From SZUA-584 sp050943225 (GTDB lineage: Bacteria > Bacillota > Clostridia > Christensenellales > SZUA-584): 5,338 nt of DNA. Under the pieces are notes generated by a model, which was not told the DNA's origin, did no database searches, and saw nothing but the letters and a program-made list of their open reading frames with translations. Position 1 is the stretch's first letter, and the number at the start of each line of letters is the position of its first letter. Below are positions 1 through 5,338 of the stretch, one piece after another. The stretch covers positions 1 to 5,338 of the forward strand of contig JBMNOT010000144.1 of the NCBI GenBank assembly GCA_050943225.1. The letters are read 5' to 3'. Position numbers and translations under genes: made by a program.

Positions 1-1064
1 AGCGGGATACCAGCACACGCGAGGGCGAAGTTACCGAGGCAGAGATTGCGCATATCGTGTCCAGCTGGACCAACATCCCGGTGGTGAAGCTGACGGAGGA
101 CGAGGCCAAGCGGCTGATGGAGCTGGAGGCCACGCTGCATAAGCGCGTGATCGGCCAGGACGAGGCGTGCGTCGCGGTGTCCAAGGCGATACGGCGTTCG
201 CGCGCGGGCCTGAAAGACCCCAAACGGCCTGTCGGTTCGTTCCTGTTCCTGGGCCCCACCGGCGTGGGCAAGACGGAGCTGTCGCGCGCATTGGCTGAGG
301 CGCTGTTCGGCGACGAGGATGCGATGATTCGCCTCGACATGTCGGAGTACATGGAGAAGCACGCGGTATCCAAGCTCATCGGTTCGCCGCCCGGCTACGT
401 CGGGTTCGAGGAAGGCGGTCAGCTGACGGAGAAAATAAGGCGTCACCCGTATTCGGTGCTGCTGCTGGACGAGATCGAGAAGGCGCATCCGGACGTGTTC
501 AACATCCTGCTGCAGATACTGGAGGACGGGCGCTTGACGGACTCCAAGGGCCGCGTGGTAGACTTCAAAAACTGCGTCATCATCATGACGTCCAATCTGG
601 GCGCGACCAACATTGACGCCAGAAGAATCGGCTTCGGCGCGATGAGCGATGACAAAAGCTACGAGCGAATGAAGGAGAGCATGATGGAAGAGCTCAAGAA
701 AGCCTTTCGGCCCGAATTCATCAACCGTTTGGACGACATCATCGTGTTCCACAAGCTCAATGAGGAGCACACGCGCGAGATCGTGAAGCTGATGCTGGGC
801 AACGTCATCAAGCGGCTGGACGAGCGCGGCATCCACCTCGCCTACGAGGACGACACGGTGGACTACCTCGCCAGGGAGGGCTTCGACGAGAACTACGGCG
901 CGCGGCCGCTGAGGCGGATGATGCAGCAGATCGTGGAGGATAAGCTGTCTGAGGAGATACTGGAAGGCAAAATCAGCATCGGCGACAGCGTGCGCATGTT
1001 CATGCAGGACGGCAAGCCGGCTTTCGAGCGCATCCAGACGGCGGAAAACAACAACCAGAAATAA
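1..1064 (+). CDS. clpC: ATP-dependent Clp protease ATP-binding subunit ClpC, C-terminal part (5' end outside window)
   Basis: HSP100 AAA+ unfoldase that threads substrate proteins into the ClpP peptidase in the cytoplasm. The reading frame is already open at base 3, and 353 residues precede the TAA stop at 1062-1064. The first visible residues lead into VSSWTNIPVVKL, the usual linker before the second AAA+ module, so the N domain, first AAA+ module and most of the middle domain lie upstream. Seen here are Walker A GPTGVGKT (252-275), the pore-loop region GSPPGYVG, Walker B VLLLDE (456-473), sensor 1 in MTSNLGA, the arginine-finger region FRPEFINRLD and sensor 2 GARPLRR. An IGF tripeptide (627-635) sits where ClpP-binding Clp ATPases carry their [LIVM]G[FL] loop. 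This loop and the close match to ClpC over this region argue against ClpB. The internal GTG at 57 is not a start, because family sequence continues upstream of it. A terminator follows directly, so clpC ends its transcription unit; whether it belongs to a ctsR-mcsAB-clpC operon cannot be seen. Confidence 0.95.
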   Translation, partial: RDTSTREGEVTEAEIAHIVSSWTNIPVVKLTEDEAKRLMELEATLHKRVIGQDEACVAVSKAIRRSRAGLKDPKRPVGSFLFLGPTGVGKTELSRALAEALFGDEDAMIRLDMSEYMEKHAVSKLIGSPPGYVGFEEGGQLTEKIRRHPYSVLLLDEIEKAHPDVFNILLQILEDGRLTDSKGRVVDFKNCVIIMTSNLGATNIDARRIGFGAMSDDKSYERMKESMMEELKKAFRPEFINRLDDIIVFHKLNEEHTREIVKLMLGNVIKRLDERGIHLAYEDDTVDYLAREGFDENYGARPLRRMMQQIVEDKLSEEILEGKISIGDSVRMFMQDGKPAFERIQTAENNNQK

Positions 1065-1076
1065 ATAAACAACGCT

Positions 1077-1109
1077 AAGGGCGGTCCCCTAAAAAGGGCC
1101 GCCTTTTTT
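1077..1109 (+). terminator. Rho-independent terminator after clpC
   Basis: GGCGGTCC (1080-1087) pairs over 8 bp, with one G-U, with GGGCCGCC (1096-1103), across an A-rich loop. The helix is followed by six T (1104-1109). AAG at 1077-1079 can pair with the first Ts and lengthen the stem. It lies 13 bases after the clpC stop codon and separates clpC from spoIVA. Confidence 0.9.
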
Positions 1110-1208
1110 GTATGCGCTGATATGCCATGAGCAGCTTCGCCCAGCATTATTCCCGGGCAATAAGCATATTTTTTAACGGAACTCTTTTGGGATATGCACA
1201 TTCTTTAG

Positions 1209-1237
1209 GCATGACCGCGGAAGGGTGTTCATATATA
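1209..1237 (+). promoter_or_regulatory. Candidate sigma-E-type promoter of spoIVA
   Basis: spoIVA is transcribed in the mother cell by sigma-E in Bacillus, so a sigma-E site is expected here. The best placed candidate is GCATGAC (1209-1215) as -35, a 14-base spacer, and CATATATA (1230-1237) as -10, compared with the approximate consensus of GCATATT and CATACAAT. Each box is only a partial match. Transcription would start near 1244, giving a leader of about 30 bases with the ribosome binding site at 1262-1267. The region is AT-rich compared with both flanking genes, as expected of a promoter. A better -35 match, GCATATT at 1164-1170, has no -10 at a suitable distance. Confidence 0.35.
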
Positions 1238-1261
1238 TCTAGTGTTAAACATTATGTTGAC

Positions 1262-1267
1262 GGAGGG
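1262..1267 (+). promoter_or_regulatory. Ribosome binding site that fixes the spoIVA start
   Basis: GGAGGG lies six bases before the ATG at 1274. It decides between this start and an in-frame ATG at 1127 that would add 49 residues with no SpoIVA resemblance. Confidence 0.85.
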
Positions 1268-1273
1268 TGCGCC

Positions 1274-2752
1274 ATGCAAAGCTTTAACATCTATAAGGAT
1301 ATTTCCGAAAGAACGGGAGGAGACATATACATCGGCGTTGTGGGGCCTGTCAGGACGGGCAAGTCGACATTCATCAAGCGGTTTATGGATATGCTGGTGC
1401 TCCCGAACCTGGACGACAGCCATGAGAAGGAACGCGTGGTCGACGAGCTGCCGCAGAGCAGCGCGGGCAAAACCATCATGACCACACAACCCAAATTCGT
1501 GCCCAACGAGGCTGTAAAGATACGAATCAACAATGAAGCCGAAATGAACGTGCGGATGGTGGATTCGGTGGGGTATATGGTGGACGGTGCGATGGGCTAT
1601 CTGGAGGACAACGCGCCGCGCATGGTGACGACGCCGTGGTTCGACTACGACATCCCCTTCGAGGAGGCAGCGGAAATAGGCACTCGCAAGGTGATTGCGG
1701 ACCACAGCACCATCGGCATCGTGATGACGACGGACGGCAGCATCACAGAAATTCCGCGCTCCAGCTATGTGCAGGCGGAGGAACGCGTGATACGCGAACT
1801 GTGGGAGCTGGGCAAACCGTTCATCGTCATACTCAACTCCGCGAACCCGAACAACGAGGATACCATCCGGCTGCGCAGCGCGATGGAGGATAAATACCAG
1901 GTTCCGGTGCTGCTGCTCGATATCATGCGGCTGACGGAAGCGGATATCAAAGCGATGCTGGAAAACCTGCTCTACGAGTTCCCGCTCAAGGAGGTCAACA
2001 TCGACATGCCGGGCTGGGCGCGCGCGCTTTCGCCCGGCCACTGGCTGATGAACGAAGTGATGTCCGGCATCGCCAACACGATCGGCTCTCTGGAAAAGGT
2101 GCGCGATTACGGCGCACTGCTGAGCGCGCTGGACTCGCTGGAAGACGTCAGCGGTGTCGCAGTCAACACTGTACGCTTGGGCGAGGGTTGCGTTAAGATG
2201 CGCGTGGACTTCCCCGAGGATCTGTTCTACCGCATACTGGGCGACGAGTGCGGCTACCCGATCGAAAACGATTACCACCTGGTATCCATCGTGAAAGACC
2301 TGGTGGCGGCAAAGAAGCAGTACGACCGCATCTGCGATGCACTGGAGAATGCGAAGGACACGGGCTACGGGCTGGTGCCGCCATCCATGGATGAGCTGTC
2401 GCTGGAGGAGCCGGAACTGGTGCGCCAGGGCGGCCGCTTCGGAGTGCGGCTCAAAGCCAGCGCGCCGTCGCTGCATATTATCCGGGTGGACATCGAAACG
2501 GAGGTTTCGCCCATTGTGGGCAGCGAGAAGCAGTCGGAAGACCTCATCAGGTACATACTCGACGAGTTCGAGAACGACCCGTCCAAAATATGGAACACCG
2601 ACATATTCGGCAAGTCGCTACACGAGCTGGTGAAGGAGGGGCTGTCGGGCAAACTGAGCCATATGCCGGAAGACGCACGCATGAAGATACAGGAGCTGCT
2701 GCAGCGCATCATCAACGAGGGCAACGGCGGCCTTATATGCATACTGCTCTAG
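1274..2752 (+). CDS. spoIVA: Stage IV sporulation protein A, spore coat morphogenetic ATPase
   Basis: SpoIVA builds the basement layer of the spore coat. In Bacillus subtilis it binds the outer forespore membrane through SpoVM and polymerises upon ATP hydrolysis. The 492 residues from this start equal the B. subtilis length, and similarity runs end to end. The N-terminal P-loop domain belongs to the TRAFAC GTPase class but uses ATP. It shows Walker A GPVRTGKS at residues 24-31 (K30), the T70-T71 pair in MTTQPKFVPN, and D97 in MVDSVGY; these fall at the same positions as in B. subtilis. The conserved stretch PFEEAAEIGTRKVI follows. The middle and C-terminal domains end in IINEGNGGLICILL, the hydrophobic tail that in B. 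subtilis is needed for membrane/SpoVM contact. Residue 98 is Ser where I recall Cys in B. subtilis. The gene is flanked by terminators on both sides, so it is probably transcribed alone, as expected for a mother-cell sporulation gene. Confidence 0.97.
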   Translation: MQSFNIYKDISERTGGDIYIGVVGPVRTGKSTFIKRFMDMLVLPNLDDSHEKERVVDELPQSSAGKTIMTTQPKFVPNEAVKIRINNEAEMNVRMVDSVGYMVDGAMGYLEDNAPRMVTTPWFDYDIPFEEAAEIGTRKVIADHSTIGIVMTTDGSITEIPRSSYVQAEERVIRELWELGKPFIVILNSANPNNEDTIRLRSAMEDKYQVPVLLLDIMRLTEADIKAMLENLLYEFPLKEVNIDMPGWARALSPGHWLMNEVMSGIANTIGSLEKVRDYGALLSALDSLEDVSGVAVNTVRLGEGCVKMRVDFPEDLFYRILGDECGYPIENDYHLVSIVKDLVAAKKQYDRICDALENAKDTGYGLVPPSMDELSLEEPELVRQGGRFGVRLKASAPSLHIIRVDIETEVSPIVGSEKQSEDLIRYILDEFENDPSKIWNTDIFGKSLHELVKEGLSGKLSHMPEDARMKIQELLQRIINEGNGGLICILL

Positions 2753-2782
2753 ACGCGGCTGAAATAGGCCTTTTCACCCTCA

Positions 2783-2808
2783 GCCTTCGGTATAAACCGG
2801 GGGCTTTT
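2783..2808 (+). terminator. Probable weak terminator, first hairpin after spoIVA
   Basis: GCCTTCGGT (2783-2791) pairs over 9 bp with ACCGGGGGC (2796-2804), including two G-U pairs, around an ATAA loop. Only four T follow (2805-2808), so termination here is probably incomplete. It starts about 30 bases after the spoIVA stop codon. Confidence 0.55.
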
Positions 2809-2813
2809 ACATT

Positions 2814-2841
2814 TGGCGAAAACCTGTGCGGTTTTCCGCCA
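2814..2841 (+). other. Strong hairpin without T tract, second of three after spoIVA
   Basis: TGGCGAAAACC (2814-2824) and GGTTTTCCGCCA (2830-2841) form an 11-bp helix with one bulged C at 2836 or 2837 and a TGTGC loop. No run of T follows, so it is not an intrinsic terminator by itself. It may protect the 3' end of spoIVA mRNA or back up the flanking terminators; its role is unknown. Confidence 0.55.
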
Positions 2842-2868
2842 GTGTACCGATTCTATGCAGAAGCTCTG

Positions 2869-2896
2869 GCCTCCGGCGTATACCGGAGGCTTTTTT
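2869..2896 (+). terminator. Rho-independent terminator, third hairpin after spoIVA
   Basis: A perfect 8-bp stem, GCCTCCGG (2869-2876) with CCGGAGGC (2883-2890), closes a CGTATA loop and is followed at once by six T (2891-2896). This is the best terminator of the three hairpins and isolates spoIVA from the marR-type gene. Confidence 0.9.
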
Positions 2897-2979
2897 GTGC
2901 TGCCCGAAGGGCACCGCAGATCATAATGCGCTGAGAGCTGCGGCGCAGATGGCGGGCGCGCCTTAAGTTTTCTTGCGGC
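2897..2979 (+). other. Non-coding spacer, no gene recognised
   Basis: This is part of the 378-base gene-free stretch between spoIVA and the regulator gene. I see no supported reading frame and no RNA gene here. It holds two modest helices: TGCCC/GGGCA with a GAA loop (2901-2913), and TGCGC/GCGCA around 11 bases (2927-2947). Neither has a T tract. The rest of the gene-free stretch is covered by the hairpins before it and the promoter elements after it. Confidence 0.6.
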
Positions 2980-3009
2980 TTGCCATAACAGTTCCTCATG
3001 TGATATTTT
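2980..3009 (+). promoter_or_regulatory. Candidate sigma-A promoter of the MarR-type gene
   Basis: TTGCCA (2980-2985) matches five of six bases of the -35 consensus. After 18 bases comes TATTTT (3004-3009), preceded by TG at 3001-3002 as in an extended -10. A competing -10, TATATT at 3009-3014, is a better hexamer but too far from this -35. Transcription would begin around 3016-3021, leaving a leader of about 110 bases. Confidence 0.45.
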
Positions 3010-3011
3010 AT

Positions 3012-3034
3012 ATTAGTAAGCTGTCCAAACTAAT
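3012..3034 (+). promoter_or_regulatory. Dyad at the predicted start site of the MarR-type gene (possible operator)
   Basis: ATTAGT (3012-3017) and ACTAAT (3029-3034) are exact inverted copies separated by 11 bases. Placed at the predicted transcription start, they could let the MarR-type protein regulate its own gene. The half-site core TTAG/CTAA is shared with the accB dyad at 3795-3819, but here the cores are 13 bases apart rather than 5, so a common protein is uncertain. Confidence 0.35.
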
Positions 3035-3039
3035 CGGAT

Positions 3040-3120
3040 GGCCCTGCCCGCGAAGGCGATGCAAATGCCGCGGATAATGGACGCTGATTTGCGATATTGG
3101 ATGCAGGCCCTGCCTGCGAA
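3040..3120 (+). repeat. Imperfect 15-bp direct repeat in the leader of the MarR-type gene
   Basis: GGCCCTGCCCGCGAA (3040-3054) recurs as GGCCCTGCCTGCGAA (3106-3120), 66 bases apart with one mismatch. The distance is a multiple of three. Read in the regulator's frame both copies would encode ALPAK, but I judge this stretch untranslated because the ribosome binding site is just before 3131. The GCCC of the second copy could pair with part of that G-rich site. Confidence 0.5.
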
Positions 3121-3130
3121 AGGGGGCGCT

Positions 3131-3580
3131 ATGACCGAACAGGAAATCCGGGTACTGCTGAACCAGGTGCTCAAAAAGATGTTTTACCGCGTACTGCGGC
3201 TGCAGGAAAAAAGCGTTTCGCAGGCCGCCAACGCCAACTTAAGCCGGACGGAGATGCACGCGCTGGAGATCGTGCAGGACTGCCCCGGCGCGACGCTGAC
3301 TCAAATCGCAGAGATGCTGGGAGTCACCAAGGCGACGGTCAGCGTGTCGGTGAACAGGCTGGTGAAAAAAGGCTTTCTCAAAAAGACCAAAATAGAAGAC
3401 GACAGGCGCAAAAGCGCGCTGCAGCTCACCGAGAAGGGAGAGGAATGCTGCAAAAAGCACAAGCAGTTCCACGACACGATGATCGACAGCATGCTGAAGG
3501 ATTTCGACATCGCGTCCCAGCCGGAGCTGCTCAAAGCACTGCAGGCGCTGCTGGAGTTCTTCGAAAGAATCCGTGTCTGA
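3131..3580 (+). CDS. MarR-family transcriptional regulator, FabT-like; probable repressor of fatty acid synthesis genes
   Basis: A dimeric winged helix-turn-helix DNA-binding protein of 149 residues, normal for MarR proteins. LSRTEMHALEIV (residues 37-48) precedes helix-turn-helix segment LTQIAEMLGVTKATVSVSVNRLVKKG (56-81), with the recognition helix near 67-80. The wing carries the family's DDRR (90-93) and ends in LQLTEKG. Helices at both ends would form the dimer interface. The EMH motif, the wing and the HKQFHDTMI segment resemble FabT, the MarR-type repressor of fatty acid synthesis in streptococci. In streptococci FabT represses with acyl-ACP as corepressor; whether this protein senses the same ligand cannot be told. 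The start at 3131 is chosen because AGGGGG (3121-3126) lies four bases upstream. An in-frame ATG at 3038 would add 31 residues, lacks a ribosome binding site and falls among promoter elements. The accB-accC genes downstream support a role in lipid synthesis control. Confidence 0.85.
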   Translation: MTEQEIRVLLNQVLKKMFYRVLRLQEKSVSQAANANLSRTEMHALEIVQDCPGATLTQIAEMLGVTKATVSVSVNRLVKKGFLKKTKIEDDRRKSALQLTEKGEECCKKHKQFHDTMIDSMLKDFDIASQPELLKALQALLEFFERIRV

Positions 3581-3698
3581 ATCGTAACCAAACTCCAAAA
3601 CTTTTATGACAAATTGTTTATTCGGATGCGGCGGTCTGAAATAATTACTTAATAATCGCCGGACAAGGCGGCCAGTTTGCAACACAACCGTAAAGAAT

Positions 3699-3734
3699 GC
3701 CGGGCAGAAAGGTCTTTTTTGGCCCTGAGCCGGC
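3699..3734 (+). other. Bulged hairpin between the MarR-type gene and accB
   Basis: GCCGG (3699-3703) pairs with CCGGC (3730-3734), CAG (3705-3707) with CTG (3725-3727), and GGTC (3711-3714) with GGCC (3721-3724), around a loop of six T. The T run is in the loop, not after the stem, so this is not a standard terminator. CGGCT (3731-3735) can instead pair with AGCCG (3748-3752). It lies upstream of the accB promoter and would be in the 3' region of a regulator transcript. No clear terminator for the regulator gene was found, so read-through into accB is possible. Confidence 0.4.
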
Positions 3735-3754
3735 TGGAGGAAAAAGGAGCCGCA

Positions 3755-3783
3755 TTGACAGACCTGCCGTGTCATGATAATAT
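3755..3783 (+). promoter_or_regulatory. Sigma-A promoter of accB-accC
   Basis: An exact TTGACA (3755-3760), a 17-base spacer and TAATAT (3778-3783) preceded by TG at 3775-3776 make a good -35 and extended -10. GATAAT at 3776-3781 is an alternative -10 with a 15-base spacer. The start site would be near 3790, giving a leader of about 75 bases that begins just before the inverted repeat at 3795-3819. Confidence 0.75.
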
Positions 3784-3794
3784 CTGCTTTAAAG

Positions 3795-3819
3795 ATATGG
3801 TTAGGCATACTAACCATAT
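3795..3819 (+). promoter_or_regulatory. Perfect inverted repeat downstream of the accB promoter, probable operator
   Basis: ATATGGTTAG (3795-3804) and CTAACCATAT (3810-3819) are perfect 10-bp inverted arms around GCATA. The AT-rich 25-bp dyad lies about 12 bases past the -10 box, where a bound dimer would block RNA polymerase. This is the size and symmetry expected of a MarR-type operator, and a MarR-type gene is immediately upstream. It can also fold as an RNA hairpin in the leader, but no T tract follows, so it is not a terminator. That the neighbouring FabT-like protein binds it is inference. Confidence 0.65.
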
Positions 3820-3852
3820 GAATGGTATCATACATATTTACTACCACTAAAT

Positions 3853-3859
3853 GAAGGAG
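3853..3859 (+). promoter_or_regulatory. Ribosome binding site that fixes the accB start
   Basis: GAAGGAG lies six bases before the ATG at 3866. An in-frame ATG at 3851 overlaps this site and would add five residues (MKEST); it has no site of its own and is rejected. Confidence 0.85.
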
Positions 3860-3865
3860 TCGACA

Positions 3866-4312
3866 ATGGATCTGGACGCCGTATTCTCTCTGATAGACCG
3901 TGCGGAAAAGTCCTCATTTAACAAAATTGAGATTGAGTATAAGGAACTTAAGCTTCGCCTGGAGCGCGGAGCCGGGCAGATGGCGGCCGCTGCGCCGCAG
4001 CCGGTGCAGCCTCAGCAGCCGGCAGCGCCGGAAACGGAGAGCCGGCCGGAGCAGGTGGAGCCGGACAGCGGCGATTATATCCGTTCGCCGATATCGGGTG
4101 TGTTCTATGTGGCCAAAGAGCCGGGTGCGGAGCCGTTTGTCAGGGAAGGCAGCCGCGTCTGCAAGGGCGACACCGTGTGCATCATCGAAGCGATGAAGAC
4201 GATGAACGAGATCACCGCGCCGTTCTCGGGCGTCATCACAGCGGTACTGAAAAAAGACAAGGATCCGGTAACGGCGGGCGACGCGCTGTTCCGCCTGGTT
4301 GGGGACAAATAG
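3866..4312 (+). CDS. accB: Acetyl-CoA carboxylase biotin carboxyl carrier protein (BCCP)
   Basis: This protein carries biotin between the carboxylase and carboxyltransferase parts of acetyl-CoA carboxylase, which makes malonyl-CoA for fatty acid synthesis in the cytoplasm. It has 148 residues, a typical length. The N-terminal region (1-35) matches the BCCP dimerisation segment. A flexible linker rich in Ala, Pro and Gln follows (about 36-70). The biotinyl domain (about 71-146) holds EAMKTMNEI, with K111 (codon 4196-4198) as the biotinylated lysine. The usual motif is EAMKMMNEI, so Thr replaces one Met; the critical AMK core is intact. The segment EPGAEPFVREG (85-95) occupies the place of the 'thumb' typical of acetyl-CoA carboxylase BCCP, which supports accB over the carrier of another biotin enzyme. 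It is the first gene of the unit driven from 3755-3783, and its stop is one base from the accC start. Confidence 0.95.
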   Translation: MDLDAVFSLIDRAEKSSFNKIEIEYKELKLRLERGAGQMAAAAPQPVQPQQPAAPETESRPEQVEPDSGDYIRSPISGVFYVAKEPGAEPFVREGSRVCKGDTVCIIEAMKTMNEITAPFSGVITAVLKKDKDPVTAGDALFRLVGDK

Positions 4313-4313
4313 T

Positions 4314-5338
<1,025 letters not shown>

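Noticed and set aside
1127..1273. N-terminal extension of SpoIVA from an upstream ATG
   Set aside because: The 49 extra residues do not resemble SpoIVA, the ATG at 1274 has a good ribosome binding site, and the resulting length equals that of the B. subtilis protein.
1229..2476. Long open frame of 415 codons on the - strand inside spoIVA
   Set aside because: It is a shadow of spoIVA produced by GC-biased codon positions. Its translation is Arg- and His-rich with no recognisable family, and it lies opposite a gene that is conserved end to end.
1..2752. clpC-spoIVA as a functional operon
   Set aside because: A strong terminator at 1077-1109 and a 209-base gap separate them. Adjacency alone does not support a joint role.
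2590..2934. Small + strand frame of 114 codons overlapping the spoIVA end and the hairpins
   Set aside because: About half lies in another frame of spoIVA and the rest crosses three hairpins, including a terminator. No start signal or family resemblance.
3614..3642. Possible second promoter after the regulator gene (TTGTTT, 17 bases, TGAAAT)
   Set aside because: Three of six and four of six matches in AT-rich DNA are not better than chance, and a far stronger promoter lies at 3755-3783.
3239..3847. Open frame of 202 codons on the - strand over the MarR-type gene and the accB promoter
   Set aside because: It runs through the regulator coding region and the predicted accB promoter and operator, with no recognisable protein motif.
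3784..3865. Riboswitch or transcription attenuator in the accB leader
   Set aside because: At about 75 bases it is short, no known riboswitch core is recognised, and the hairpin at 3795-3819 lacks a T tract. A protein operator explains it better.

Overview
The window reads as chromosome from a spore-forming, GC-rich member of the Clostridia or a related Bacillota lineage. The main evidence is a complete spoIVA, a gene confined to endospore formers. A ClpC-type Clp ATPase and a FabT-like MarR regulator next to acetyl-CoA carboxylase genes, both typical of Bacillota, agree with this. Coding DNA is GC-rich and the gaps are clearly more AT-rich. All genes lie on the + strand. I cannot name the species.

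Layout: (1) 1-1064 is the C-terminal 353 residues of a ClpC-type AAA+ unfoldase, cut by the window edge and closed by a strong intrinsic terminator (1077-1109). (2) 1274-2752 is a complete spoIVA, encoding the 492-residue ATPase that polymerises into the basement of the spore coat. It stands as a single-gene unit, with a weak sigma-E-like promoter candidate upstream and three successive hairpins downstream, at least one of which is a convincing terminator (2869-2896). (3) 2897-3130 is non-coding. It holds a candidate sigma-A promoter, a TTAG/CTAA dyad and a short direct repeat ahead of the next gene. (4) 3131-3580 encodes a 149-residue MarR-family regulator that resembles FabT. (5) 3581-3865 is a regulatory gap with a good sigma-A promoter (exact TTGACA, extended -10), followed at once by a perfect inverted repeat with 10-bp arms at 3795-3819. 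(6) 3866-4312 is accB (biotin carboxyl carrier protein) and 4314-5338 is the first 341 residues of accC (biotin carboxylase), cut by the window edge. They are one base apart and probably translationally coupled.

The most coherent functional story is in the right half. A FabT-like regulator lies just upstream of the first two genes of acetyl-CoA carboxylase, the committed step of fatty acid synthesis, and a near-ideal operator sits just downstream of the predicted accB start site. A related half-site pair, with different spacing, lies at the regulator's own promoter. This suggests local repression of acc plus autoregulation, but that is inference. The clpC and spoIVA units appear transcriptionally independent of it.

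I found no mobile element, CRISPR array, tRNA, rRNA or defence system, and no wholly new biological system. The protein-coding content is conventional; the points worth a second look are regulatory.
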